A stretch of 64,000 bases of DNA from Seison nebaliae. Taxonomy: Eukaryota; Rotifera; Pararotatoria; Seisonacea; Seisonidae. Location of the stretch: NCBI GenBank assembly GCA_023231475.1, contig JALJEE010001774.1:19869-83868 (forward strand), read 5' to 3'. The notes beneath the pieces are model-generated. The model saw only the letters and a program-made list of their open reading frames with translations. It was not told where the DNA came from and ran no database searches. A program made the position numbers and the translations under genes. Below are positions 26,089 through 36,731 of this stretch, one piece after another. The stretch's first letter is position 1. Every line of letters begins with the position of its first letter.

Positions 26089-27416
26089 TTATTCCGTGCC
26101 GATCAATTCATTAACTAGAAAATGGAAAATTATAAGAAAATTAAATTTTTAAAAATTTCAAAACTGTTCATTGGCATCTCATCGATCTGTGTCGAATAGA
26201 ATTGTTCGATGTCACGTAATAATTGAATATCATCACTTCGAGCGAAATTAATTGCGACTCCTTTTCGTCCAAATCGTCCCGAACGACCAATACGATGAAT
26301 ATATAATTCTCGATTATTTGGTAGATCATAATTGATAACTAATGAAACAGAAGGAACATCTAGTCCCCGTCCACAAACATCGGTTGATATGAGAACTCGT
26401 CTAAAATAAAAAGAGAAAAATTTAAATTTAAAAAAATTTTTAAAAAAATTTTTAAAAAAATTTGAAAAGAAATTTAACGTTTTTGCATCTCGAAATTGTT
26501 TGACAATTCCTTCACGTACTTGTTGTTTCATATCGCCATGTATTGATGATACAGTAAAATTAGATTCTTCCAATTGATTCGCTAACCATTCCACTTTCCG
26601 TCGAGTATTACAAAAAACTACTGCTTGAGCTACCGTCACAGAATCATAAAGATCACATAAAGTTTCAAATTTCCATTCTTCCCGATCTACAGCAACGAAG
26701 AATTGTCGAATACCTTCCAATGTCAATTCGTCACGATTCACCAAAATTCGAATTGGTTCCGTCATAAATTTATTTGTGATTTCAATAATTTCTCTCGGTA
26801 AAGTGGCGGACAAGAGAACAACTTGTGTCTCTGGTGGAAGATGACGATAAATAGCATGAATTTGTTCACGGAATCCTTTATTCAACATCTCGTCCGCTTC
26901 ATCTAACACGAGAATAGAAATATTTGACGTTCTCAAATGTCCTCGTTCTATCATGTCAATTACACGACCAGGTGTCCCACTTATCACATGTTGACCATAA
27001 TCTAATTTCCTGATATCTTCATTCAAATTCTTCCCACCAATACACGAATGACATTGCACGTTCATATAGTCACCTAAAGCTAACATGACACATTGGATCT
27101 GTTGGGCTAATTCACGTGTGGGAGACAAGACTAATGCTTGACAATCACGATGTTCAATTTGAAGTCGCTGCAATATGGAAATACAATAAGTGGCAGTTTT
27201 TCCAGTTCCTGATTGTGATTGTGCAATTACATCTCGACGACGAATTATTGGACGGATGGCACGTTGCTGAATTGCTGACGGTTTCTCAAATCCATATGAA
27301 TAAATGCCACGAAGTAAATTTCGGTTCAATCTCATATCATCGAAACTACGATAGACACCAATATTCTCATTCGTCTTAAAGTCTTTTTCGCTTAAATCAT
27401 TTGTAATCGTTGGCAT
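26089..27416 (-). CDS. eIF4A3: eIF4A3, DEAD-box helicase of the exon junction complex
   Basis: Minus strand, exons 27416-26479, 26400-26165 and 26114-26089; 399 residues (human protein 411). All helicase motifs are visible: Q motif [12 protein letters not shown], motif [26 protein letters not shown] and HRIGRSGR. The C-terminus, DEMPMNINELIGTE, lies in a 26-base last exon and matches the eIF4A3-specific ending, which separates it from eIF4A1/2. Known role: RNA-dependent ATPase clamp deposited upstream of exon junctions, needed for mRNA localisation and nonsense-mediated decay. The 78-nt middle intron is a multiple of three and lacks an in-frame stop. Motif V reads DVCGRGLD where DVWARGLD is usual. 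Start chosen at the first ATG that gives the normal N-terminus. Confidence 0.93.
26401..26478 (-). other. Stop-free 78-nt intron of eIF4A3
   Basis: A/T-homopolymer intron (alternating A7 and T runs, self-complementary) with donor GTTAAA and acceptor TTTTAG on the minus strand. Length is 3n and translation is open through it, giving a Phe/Asn/Lys-rich insert if retained. The conserved protein sequence shows it is normally removed. Confidence 0.8.
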
Positions 27417-27886
27417 GATTTTCGTCCGATATACGACTAAAAATGTACTTTGAAGATATATATATATTATTCTCAAATATTACTCTCTCCCATTTGGAGA
27501 GTCGTTTTATTTTTTCTCTTCAGTTTTCGATTTTAATAGAAATATAACATATTCTAAATTCAAATTTTAAGCAGTTAAAAATAGAATCAATTGAAAATTA
27601 ATTATTAATTTAGATCATCAATCTAATTAAAATTTGAAAGGACTTTGATTTAAAAAATTTTAGAATATAAAAGTTAAGCGTAATTTAAATAATATTAAAT
27701 TTTCTTCTTATAAAAAGCTTATAATTTGAATTATTACAAAGTGAACCATTAGACTTAGAATTGGAAAATAACACGAAAATGAAAAATATCATTCAACACT
27801 TTTCCTGAAAGTAGAAAAATAACATTCTCATTACTAGAACTATAATTTCTGCTTGCAACATCTATTCGGTAGAAAAGTTCCAAATA
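27417..27886. other. Divergent promoter region between eIF4A3 and pyruvate carboxylase
   Basis: 470-base A+T-rich gap between two start codons on opposite strands, so it must hold both promoters. No TATA box or other motif can be assigned with confidence. Confidence 0.45.
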
Positions 27887-30800
27887 ATGTTTTTGCTGAA
27901 GCAACGTTCATTATACAGGAATTTATCCCGTTGTCGTATTGCCAGTACACAACGAGACTTCCAAACTTCGAAATTATTATCCAATTATGATAAGAAGAAA
28001 GAAAAAATAGTTCCCATAAACAAATTACTGGTTGCTAATCGAGGTTCCATATTCTCTTGTCTTTTTTTTTTTATTTCTAATCATCTTCATCAAATTTTTC
28101 TTTTTTTCTTATTTACTAAATAAATTATTGAAATTGATTGATAAATAAATTTAATTTAAAAAAAATCTCAATTTGTTTACAGGTGAAATTGCGATAAGAA
28201 TCTTTCGAGCTTGTACTGAACTTGGAATTCGAACGGTTGGAATTTATTCGCCGCAAGATTTGGGACAAGTTCATATCATCAAAGCTGATGAGTCGTATTG
28301 TATTGGAGAGAATTTGGAACCATTACAAGCTTATCTTTCTGTCGATCAAATTATTGAGACGGCAAAAGAAAATGGTGCAGATGCTGTGCATCCAGGATAT
28401 GGTTTCTTATCGGAAAGAAGTGATTTTGCTAAAGCTGTGGAAGACGCTGGATTAATTTATGTTGGTCCAAAATCATCAGTTGTGAAATTGATGGGTGATA
28501 AAGTGGAAGCGAGAAAATGTGCAATCGCTGCAAATGTTCCAGTCATTCCAGGAACGGATCAACCATTAATATCAAGTGAAGATGCTCTGGAATTTTGTGA
28601 AGAACATGGAATGCCAATTATGTTGAAAGCAGCATATGGTGGTGGTGGTCGTGGAATGAGAATTGTGAAAAGACTAGAAGATTTAGAGTCTCAATTTAAT
28701 GCAGCTTTTAGTGAAGCGAAATCAGCATTTGGAAATGGAAGTTTATTTATCGAACGATATATGGAACGACCAAGACATATTGAAGTGCAGATTTTAGGAG
28801 ATAAATATGGAAATATTGTTCATTTATATGAGAGAGATTGTAGTGTTCAACGACGACATCAAAAAGTCATCGAAATGGCACCAGCAGCAGCTTTGTCACA
28901 ACAACAACGTGACGCTTTGACAAATGATGCGTTAAAATTGGCGAAATATGTGAATTATTCGAATGCAGGAACTGTTGAATTCTTGTTAGATACGAAAACG
29001 AATAAACATTATTTTATTGAAGTGAATGCTCGATTACAAGTGGAACATACGGTTACAGAAGAAGTAACAGGAATAGATCTCGTTCAATCTCAAGTTCGAA
29101 TAGCAGAAGGACATTCATTAAGACAATTGGAATTAACACAACCAAATATTTCAATTAGTTCATGTGCAATCCAATGTCGAATGACAACAGAAGATCCAAC
29201 GAAAAATTTCCAACCAGATACTGGTCGTATCGATGTATTTCGTTCGGGTGAAGGTTGTGGAATTCGAATTGATTCAGCTAGTGCATTCTCTGGTGCCATC
29301 GTCTCACCATATTATGATAGTTTATTAGTGAAAGTGATAGCAAGAGCAAAAGATCATCGAGGAGCTGTCAATAAAATGTTGAGAGCATTGAAAGAATTCC
29401 GTATTCGTGGTGTGAAGACGAATATTCCATTTTTGTTCAATGTATTAAATCATCCTAAATTCAATGGGAAAGATATTGGGAAAGTTGATACATTGTTCAT
29501 TGACGAACATCCCGAACTCTTCAAATTGCCATGGGGACAAAATCGAGCGAATAAAATTTTGAAATATTTAGGTGAAGTCACTGTGAATGGTCCGACTACA
29601 CCGATGGGAGTTCCTGATGTCAAACCAGCAAATGTTCAACCAATCGTTCCACCAACAGATCGTAATACAAAATTGACAGGTTGGAGAGACATTTTAACGA
29701 AGGAAGGACCTCATGCATTCGCTCAAGCAATTCGTTCTCATAAACCGTTATTATTAATGGATACGACAATGAGAGATGCTCATCAATCTCTTTTAGCTAC
29801 AAGAGTTCGATCATATGATATTTATAAAATCGCTCCATATGCAGCACAAGAATTAAATGGATTATTAGCATTGGAGAATTGGGGTGGTGCCACATTCGAT
29901 GTCGCTATGAGATTTTTATATGAATGTCCTTGGGAAAGATTAATTCGTATGAGAGAATTAGTTCCAAATATTCCATTCTCAATGTTACTTCGTGGTGCAA
30001 ATACGGTAGGATATACCAATTATCCTGATAATGTACTCATCAAATTCGCCGATTTATCAGTCAAATTAGGAATGGACATTTTCCGTATTTTCGATTCTTT
30101 AAATTATATGCCCAACATTAAAGCTGGTATGGAAGCGGTGGGAAATGCTGGTGGTGTAATCGAAGCTGCTGTTTCTTATACAGGAAATATTGCTTCGACG
30201 AAAGAAGGACAGAAATATACTTTAAAATATTATACAGATATCGTTGATGAAATGGTAAAATCTGGTACTCATATTATCGGAATTAAAGATATGGCAGGTT
30301 TATTAAGACCACAAGCAGCGAAAATTCTTATCGATGCCATTCGACAGAAACATCCAGATACACCAATACATTTACATACTCATGATACATCAGGTTGTGG
30401 TGTAGCTACTCATTTAGCGGCAGCTGAAGCTGGTGTAGATATCGTCGATGTAGCATGTGATACAATGTCTGGAATGACATCTCAACCATCAATGGGTGCG
30501 ATAATTGCTGCTTTAGAAAATACACCGAAACAAACAGATATCAATTTAGAAGATACTTTCCCTTATTCGACATATTGGGAACAAGCGAGAAATCTCTATA
30601 AACCATTTGAATGTACTCATACAACGAAAAGTGGAAATTCCGATGTATTCTTTAATGAAATTCCTGGTTCTTTTTCAATTTCATTGTATTTTCTTATTTC
30701 TTATAATTTTCATTGAAATTAGGTGGACAATATACTAATCTACAATTCCAAGCATATTCATTAGGCTTAGGAGAACAATTCGAAGAAGTGAAGAAAGCAT

Positions 30801-31878
30801 ATATTGATGCCAATCAATTATTGGGAGATATCATTAAAGTTATCATCTTTTTTCTCATCTCATTTATACTCTCTATTTAGGTAACACCATCAAGTAAAAT
30901 TGTTGGAGATTTAGCTCAATTTATGGTACAGAATAAATTGACGAAAGAAGAAGTAGAAGAGAAAGCAGACGAATTAAATTTCCCACAATCCGTCGTCGAT
31001 TTCTTCCAAGGTAACATCGGAGAACCATATGGAGGTTATTTTACCCAATATTCATTTCCATCAAATTTACCATCAAAAAAATTTTTTTTTCAATTTCTAT
31101 CAAAATTTAAATTTCCATTTTAAATTTATATTTTTGTTATTTAGGATTTCCGGAGGAATTAAGAAAGAAAGTTCTCAAAGGAAAACCAATCGTTCATGGT
31201 TACATAATTTTAATTTTTTAAGGATTTTTTTTTATTTCAATTTTATTTTCAGGAAGACCTGGCGAACATATGGAACCGTTGGATTTCGATGAAGTGGTGA
31301 AAGAGTTGAAGAAGATTGATGTGGATTCTCATGAACCAATTAAAGAGAAAGATATCATAAGTGCAGCATTATATCCACAAGTGACGAAGGACTTTCTTCG
31401 AATGAGAAACGAATATGGTCCAATGGAGAAATTGGAGACTCGAGTCTTTTTTACCGGTCCAGAAATATCGGAAACTGTCACATTAGAGATAGAGAAAGGT
31501 AAACGATTAACGATCAAATTGATTGCAATCGGTGATCTAAATATGAAGACTGGAGAGAAGGAAGTCTTCTTTGAAATGAATGGACAAATTCGATCGATTA
31601 TGATCAAAGACAAAAAAGCGTCATCGAATTTGAAAATTCATCCGAAAGCGAATGAAAACGATATTGGATCAATTGGTGCTCCAATGCCTGGATCAGTGAT
31701 GTCAGTCGCCGTCAAAGTTGGAGATAAGGTAAAGAAAGGCGATTCATTATTAGTAATGAATGCGATGAAAATGGAAACTAATATCACCGCACCGTTCAAT
31801 GGAAAAGTAACGGAAATTTTAGTTCAATCAGGTGACAAATTGAGTGGCAACGATTTATTATTGAAGATTAGCGAATAA
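27887..31878 (+). CDS. PC: Pyruvate carboxylase, mitochondrial
   Basis: Exons 27887-28043, 28183-30666, 30723-30838, 30881-31034, 31145-31198, 31253-31878; 1196 residues (vertebrate enzyme about 1178). Biotin- and ATP-dependent carboxylation of pyruvate to oxaloacetate, anaplerotic and gluconeogenic, in the mitochondrial matrix. The N-terminus (Arg/Ser-rich, [17 protein letters not shown]) looks like a transit peptide. Then biotin carboxylase with the ATP-grasp glycine loop YGGGGRGMR and [15 protein letters not shown], carboxyltransferase with [15 protein letters not shown] and HLHTHDTSG, the tetramerisation region, and a C-terminal biotinyl domain with AMKM, the target lysine being about residue 1161. 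All introns are short with GTT donors. Complete, with no missing catalytic motif. AATAAA at 31922-31927 is the likely poly(A) signal. Confidence 0.97.
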
Positions 31879-33562
31879 ATTTAATTTGGAATTAGAGAAA
31901 ATTTTAGTTGTGTTTAGTCTCAATAAATTTCCACAGAACAAACATATAATAAGAACATTTAAGCAAAATAGTTGATAGTTGAATTTTTTGAGAAGAAATT
32001 TCTTTTTTCTTTAAATAAAATTTTATTTATTTTTATTTATAATTTTAATTAGGTTGTCGTTGTCGTTGTTGTTGTTGTTGTTGCTTCATCCAAGATGACC
32101 ATTATCATTGAATATGTTTCATGTAAATTTACAAAGAAAATTATTGAATTTAGTTGACGTCGAAATAATGAGGAAACTGAATAATCGACGTCCAATTCAG
32201 ATAGAGGTGAATGGCAAAGCGACCAATTACTATTAGAATGACGTCAGAGAAGGAAATGAATTAAAGAGGTTTGAAGGATGAACATCGTCAAAACGATTTG
32301 AAAGTGAAAGACTATTAGAGAATTTATGATTTAACGTACTGGTGGAGATTGAATGAATTGTGAGATTGATCGGATATTATTTCATTTGGATAATCGACAA
32401 CTTTTTCTTTTTTTGATGATAAACTATTAAGCAATCATGAAAGTTGGAAATGAAAGTGAATCAATAAATTTTACGATACTCATCGTCCAGTGAGGACGGA
32501 TGGCGACGTTGAGAAGGTGAAGTTCATGAAGGTGAAAAGGAAAGGTTGTTGAGAACGTGTGAAAATTGAAGAATATTAGGTAGAGTTAGATAAATAACCG
32601 GAGAAGTAGTAGAAGAAGATGATGATGAATAAGAAGAAGCAATTTATCTCTTGATCCAATCGAAAATAAAGTAGAACGAAAATGGGAAGTGAAATATAAG
32701 TGAGGATGGAGTGAGGATGGAGGACGAATCACGATATGGCTAGATCGACAATGACGACAACAATCGGGAGAAAAGGAAACTCTATATGTGGATTTAAGTG
32801 AGGATTGGACGCATCGGGTCGAATGATTGACCATGTGCTATTATTATTGATGTATTTGAGAAGATCTGAAGCGAATAGTCGCTTATCAACTAAAATTATT
32901 GATGTTGATCATGTTAACGATAAGATGGGAATAATTAATATTGCATATAGAAATATAATGAAGATGATCATGATGACGATAATGATGAATATGATGAAAT
33001 AATGATTGTAAGAATACGAATAATAAATTTATCGATCGATTCGACACTATATATAATGAACGTTGTCTTCCTAATTTTTCGAATTAAATTAAAAGTTTCG
33101 GGATGTGACACTGAGAGCGATTACAGATGAAAATGAATAAATTTCTTTCGTCAAATGGACATCATATTAATGACAATGATTTGGGAGATATAAATGTAGG
33201 AATAGACGGATGGCAGACTACTAGAAATGTCATTGAATTTTGAAAGATTATGTCAAACTGTACGATTGATTAAGTTACAAATCGAATGACGCGTTTCAAT
33301 GTTAAATAATCCCTTCTCTTGCATATAAGACGTAAGATCGTGGAGAATCTTTTCTATCTTTATATTCTTATTCTTATCGAAAATAAGTTGAGTTTGTGAA
33401 AAGATATTCTTCTTCAATATTCATTCACCAACTTCTTGTCGATTGAAGATATTAAAGAACTTTCTAATTCTATTCTATTATTCTATTATTCTTTTTTCCA
33501 TTTTTTTATAGAAAGAGACTCTAATTAATATTTTATTTTAAAACTTCAAAAAAAAACGAATA
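31879..33562. other. 1.7 kb spacer
   Basis: Contains the pyruvate carboxylase 3' end, a GTT/TGT-type microsatellite near 32052-32093, and no convincing gene. The last 250 bases are probably promoter and leader of the Gly/Met-rich gene. Confidence 0.5.
33321..33330 (+). promoter_or_regulatory. Possible TATA box of the Gly/Met-rich gene
   Basis: GCATATAAGA stands out in a locally less A+T-biased stretch about 240 bases before the start codon. If used, the leader would be about 210 bases. Assignment rests on motif and position only. Confidence 0.3.
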
Positions 33563-34993
33563 ATGAATTTTCTTAGCCAAATGATGGGAGGTATGGGAGG
33601 TATGCCCGGTATGATGGGCGGTATGGGCGGTATGCCAATGATGGGAGGTATGGGCGGTATGCCAATGATGGGTGGTATGCCCGGTATGATGGGAGGTATG
33701 GGAGGTATGCCAATGATGGGAGGTATGGGAGGTATGGGAATGGGCGGTATGCCAATGGGTGGTATGGGAATGGGAGGTATGGGAATGGGTGGTGGACAAC
33801 CATTTACATCTATTCCTCTCCAAGGACAAGTAATGAATAATCCTTCTGCTTATCGTTTAGTCATGTCCCGTTCAGGAGGAATGGGAGGTGGCGGCGGTTT
33901 CCCCACATTATCTTCCTTAGTTGGAGGAGGAATGGGTGGATATGGAGGCATGGGAGGTATGCGAGGAGGAATGGGAGGAATGGGAGGTTATGGAGGTGGT
34001 TGTGGAATGGGAGGAGGTATGGGAGGAGGTATGGGATTGGGAGGCATGGGAGGTATGGGAATGGGAGGTGGAATGGGAGGAGGAATGGGAGGTGGATGTT
34101 GCAGTGGTGGATCAAGCGGTGGATATGGCGGTTCAAGCGGTGGATATGGAGGTTCTAGTGGAGGTTATGGAGGTGGTTATGCTGCCCCTGCTCCCGCTAT
34201 GGCTTATTCTGCACCCGCACCGGCAATATCTTATGCACCAGCACCAGCTCCAATGCCAATGCCAATGCCAATGCCAATGCCAGCTCCAATGCCAATGGCC
34301 GCTCCAATGCCAGCACCAATGCCGATGCCAATGCCAATGCCAGCACCAATGCCCATGGCAGCTCCAATGCCAATGCCAGCACCAATGCCAATGCCAGCTC
34401 CAATGCCAATGCCAGCACCAATGCCAATGCCACAACAATCCGGCGGTGGTTGTTGTCCATGCCCACCACCTGCTCCAAGAGGAGGAGGAGGAGGATGTGG
34501 AATGGGAGGAGGAATGGGTATGGGAGGAGGAATGGGAGGAATGGGAGGTGGATGTGGAGGAGGAATGGGTGGAGGTATGGGTGGTATGATGCCGGGAATG
34601 GGATTAGGTGGAGGTATGTCTCCAGGAATGGGAGGTGGAGCAATCTCTATGGGATTCCGACCAAACCCAGTTCTCGGTCATGTTGTTGTCAGAACGATGG
34701 GCAATGTTCCACCACAAGCAATGATGGGAATGGGAGGTATGGGTATGGGTGGTATGCCCGGTATGGGAGGTATGGGAGGTATGCCCGGTATGATGGGAGG
34801 CATGGGAGGTATGAGTCTTCCAGGATATCCAATGATGGGCGGTATGATGCCCGGTATGGGAGGTATGGGAGGTATGATGCCAGGTATGATGGGAGGTATG
34901 CGACCAATGATGCCCGGTATGGGAGGTATGGGAGGTATGGGAGGTATGATGCCCGGTATGATGGGAGGTATGGGTATGCCACGTATGTTCTAA
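33563..34993 (+). CDS. Gly/Met-rich repeat protein with two conserved blocks (unnamed family, member 1)
   Basis: Single-exon frame of 476 residues, starting MNFLSQMMGGMGGMPG. Most of the sequence is GGM/GGMGGMP repeats at both ends, a GGS/GGY segment, and a Pro-Met-Ala segment (PMPMPAPMPM) in the middle. Two non-repetitive blocks stand out: PFTSIPLQGQVMNNPSAYR at about 33801-33857, followed by a Met-Ser-Arg-Ser-Gly run, and GFRPNPVLGHVVVRTMGN near 34651-34704. Both recur in the downstream gene at 36732. There is no signal peptide or membrane segment. Overlapping frames on both strands are open only because of the repeat. Codon use and the conserved blocks support this frame. Function unknown; a structural, coat or adhesive role is only a guess. 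Confidence 0.75.
   Translation: MNFLSQMMGGMGGMPGMMGGMGGMPMMGGMGGMPMMGGMPGMMGGMGGMPMMGGMGGMGMGGMPMGGMGMGGMGMGGGQPFTSIPLQGQVMNNPSAYRLVMSRSGGMGGGGGFPTLSSLVGGGMGGYGGMGGMRGGMGGMGGYGGGCGMGGGMGGGMGLGGMGGMGMGGGMGGGMGGGCCSGGSSGGYGGSSGGYGGSSGGYGGGYAAPAPAMAYSAPAPAISYAPAPAPMPMPMPMPMPAPMPMAAPMPAPMPMPMPMPAPMPMAAPMPMPAPMPMPAPMPMPAPMPMPQQSGGGCCPCPPPAPRGGGGGCGMGGGMGMGGGMGGMGGGCGGGMGGGMGGMMPGMGLGGGMSPGMGGGAISMGFRPNPVLGHVVVRTMGNVPPQAMMGMGGMGMGGMPGMGGMGGMPGMMGGMGGMSLPGYPMMGGMMPGMGGMGGMMPGMMGGMRPMMPGMGGMGGMGGMMPGMMGGMGMPRMF
33584..34432 (+). repeat. GGM and PM/PA coding repeats
   Basis: Imperfect tandem units (GGAGGTATG, 9 nt, and ATGCCA, 6 nt) make up the body of the Gly/Met-rich gene; a second GGM block runs from about 34488 to 34990. 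Expected to vary in copy number between individuals and to be hard to assemble. Confidence 0.9.
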
Positions 34994-36731
34994 GACATCT
35001 TAAGAACAACCGTCCACTATATATCCTATTTCCATTATTATTATTAGTTTATTATATCTGTAGTCAAATCAACCACATAGCCAATTCCATCAAATTCAAT
35101 AGTTATCTACTTTCAATCTCAAACCTTCATTCTTAGAATCATGATAGAATAATATTATCAATCCATTATCAATTTTACTAACCAAATATGGTTCCAACAA
35201 TTATTAGTCTCTTTAGTTTCATCGAATTCACTCGATCAATTTCCAAATATTCATCATTAGAAAAAATATTTGAGTCTCTTTATCTTAATTCTTATAGTCA
35301 AATTATTCGATTATCAATATTTATAAAATATACCCAAAAACAGAAACTACCCGTCTTATCGTTTATTACACAAATTCCATCCAATATCTTTAGTTAGAGC
35401 TATTGCAATCGTTTCAAACCCAAACAATTATTCAAGTAAGTTGTTATTCTTTTCCTGAGAAAAGAATTATGAAGAAATCCTACGAACAAACCAGATTAGA
35501 CAATTGATTAAAATCGATTCATTTTGCACAATAATCAATGATTATCAATTTTATTTGGAAAGAAACCATTTTTCTTCATTCTATTCCATTTTATTCTTCA
35601 TTTATTATTATCATTCAATATTGCTCCGTCGAATATGTGTCTTCATATATTGTCGATGTCGAGCATAATTATTAAGAGCAATTAAAGAAAATAAATTTGC
35701 CTACCTATTTCTCTTTCAACATCTTCCTCTTTCACTTTCACAATTACTCTGATGATTGTCTGTCGGCTTCTTCTTCTACCACTGAATCTTCGAAATTGTT
35801 CATTTCTTTTTATTACGATGAAACAAATATACAAATTGAAACTATGAAACATGCTTTAAATATTTCGAATTTTTCATTCATTTTCTTCTCATTCTAAATA
35901 CATATTATACAACAGATTATTTTCGAGTAAATTTCAATTGAAAAAAAGAAGAAAATTTCCTTCATTTTCCTCAAAATTTGTTAGAAAACTTTTGAAATAA
36001 TATTTAATTGTATCACATCTTAATATGTCGATCGTTCAGTATAAGGAAGTTGAAATCAATATTAAAATATATTAATTTAGTATAAGGTGAATCGTACTTT
36101 CTCCATTTACTTTTTAACTTGTTTAATTTAACAATCGGAACTTTCTCAAAACAAAACGTGAAACGAATCTTTCATCGTTCATAAGGCAAAATTCGATCAA
36201 TGTTATGCAACTTTAACTGCAATAATGCTGTAGTCAATGTTTGCTTATATCATGTTAGTTTCTCATGTCGAATACTTAGATATGATGACAAGATAAAATT
36301 CTCGCTAAAAATCAAGTAGAAACGGATTACACATTTATTGGCTGAACGAAACGATAATTCGAATAGTAAAATTGATCACTTTCTGACGTTCGGCATCGGA
36401 GAACGAAGGATATTTTTCATATTCTTGTTGAACTTTTCACATTTTAACACATTTTTCCTCAACAAATGTCTCCATATCTTCCTACCGACATTTATCCATA
36501 TTTGTTAAAGGAAATGAAGTTCTCATTATTTGGAAGAAGATTTCTTGATTGATTTGTTTCATAAGAATATTCATAATAGAAACAAAAGCGATTGTCATCC
36601 TTTTCAATTATCATACATTCCCCGTTTTCTTTTTCTTCTTCTTTTTTAATAGATCCTCTTAAATAAAGTTTCCTTCATTCAAATCATTTCATACTTGCTG
36701 ATCAATTTTCACATAATCTTATTGTTTCGAT
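34994..36731. other. 1.7 kb spacer between the two low-complexity paralogues
   Basis: A+T-rich, with short unconvincing open frames only. It contains the 3' end of the upstream gene and presumably the promoter of the downstream one. Confidence 0.5.

Noticed and set aside
26130-26164. Read-through C-terminus of eIF4A3 ending in a Phe/Lys/Asn/Leu-rich run
   Set aside because: A 50-nt intron leads to a last exon encoding INELIGTE, matching the known eIF4A3 ending.
33573-35136. Long open frames in other phases and on the minus strand across the Gly/Met-rich gene (for example 33921-34589, 34450-35136, 34133-34438 minus)
   Set aside because: They are shadows of a 9-nt and 6-nt repeat that leaves all frames open. 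Only the frame at 33563 contains the blocks shared with the downstream gene.
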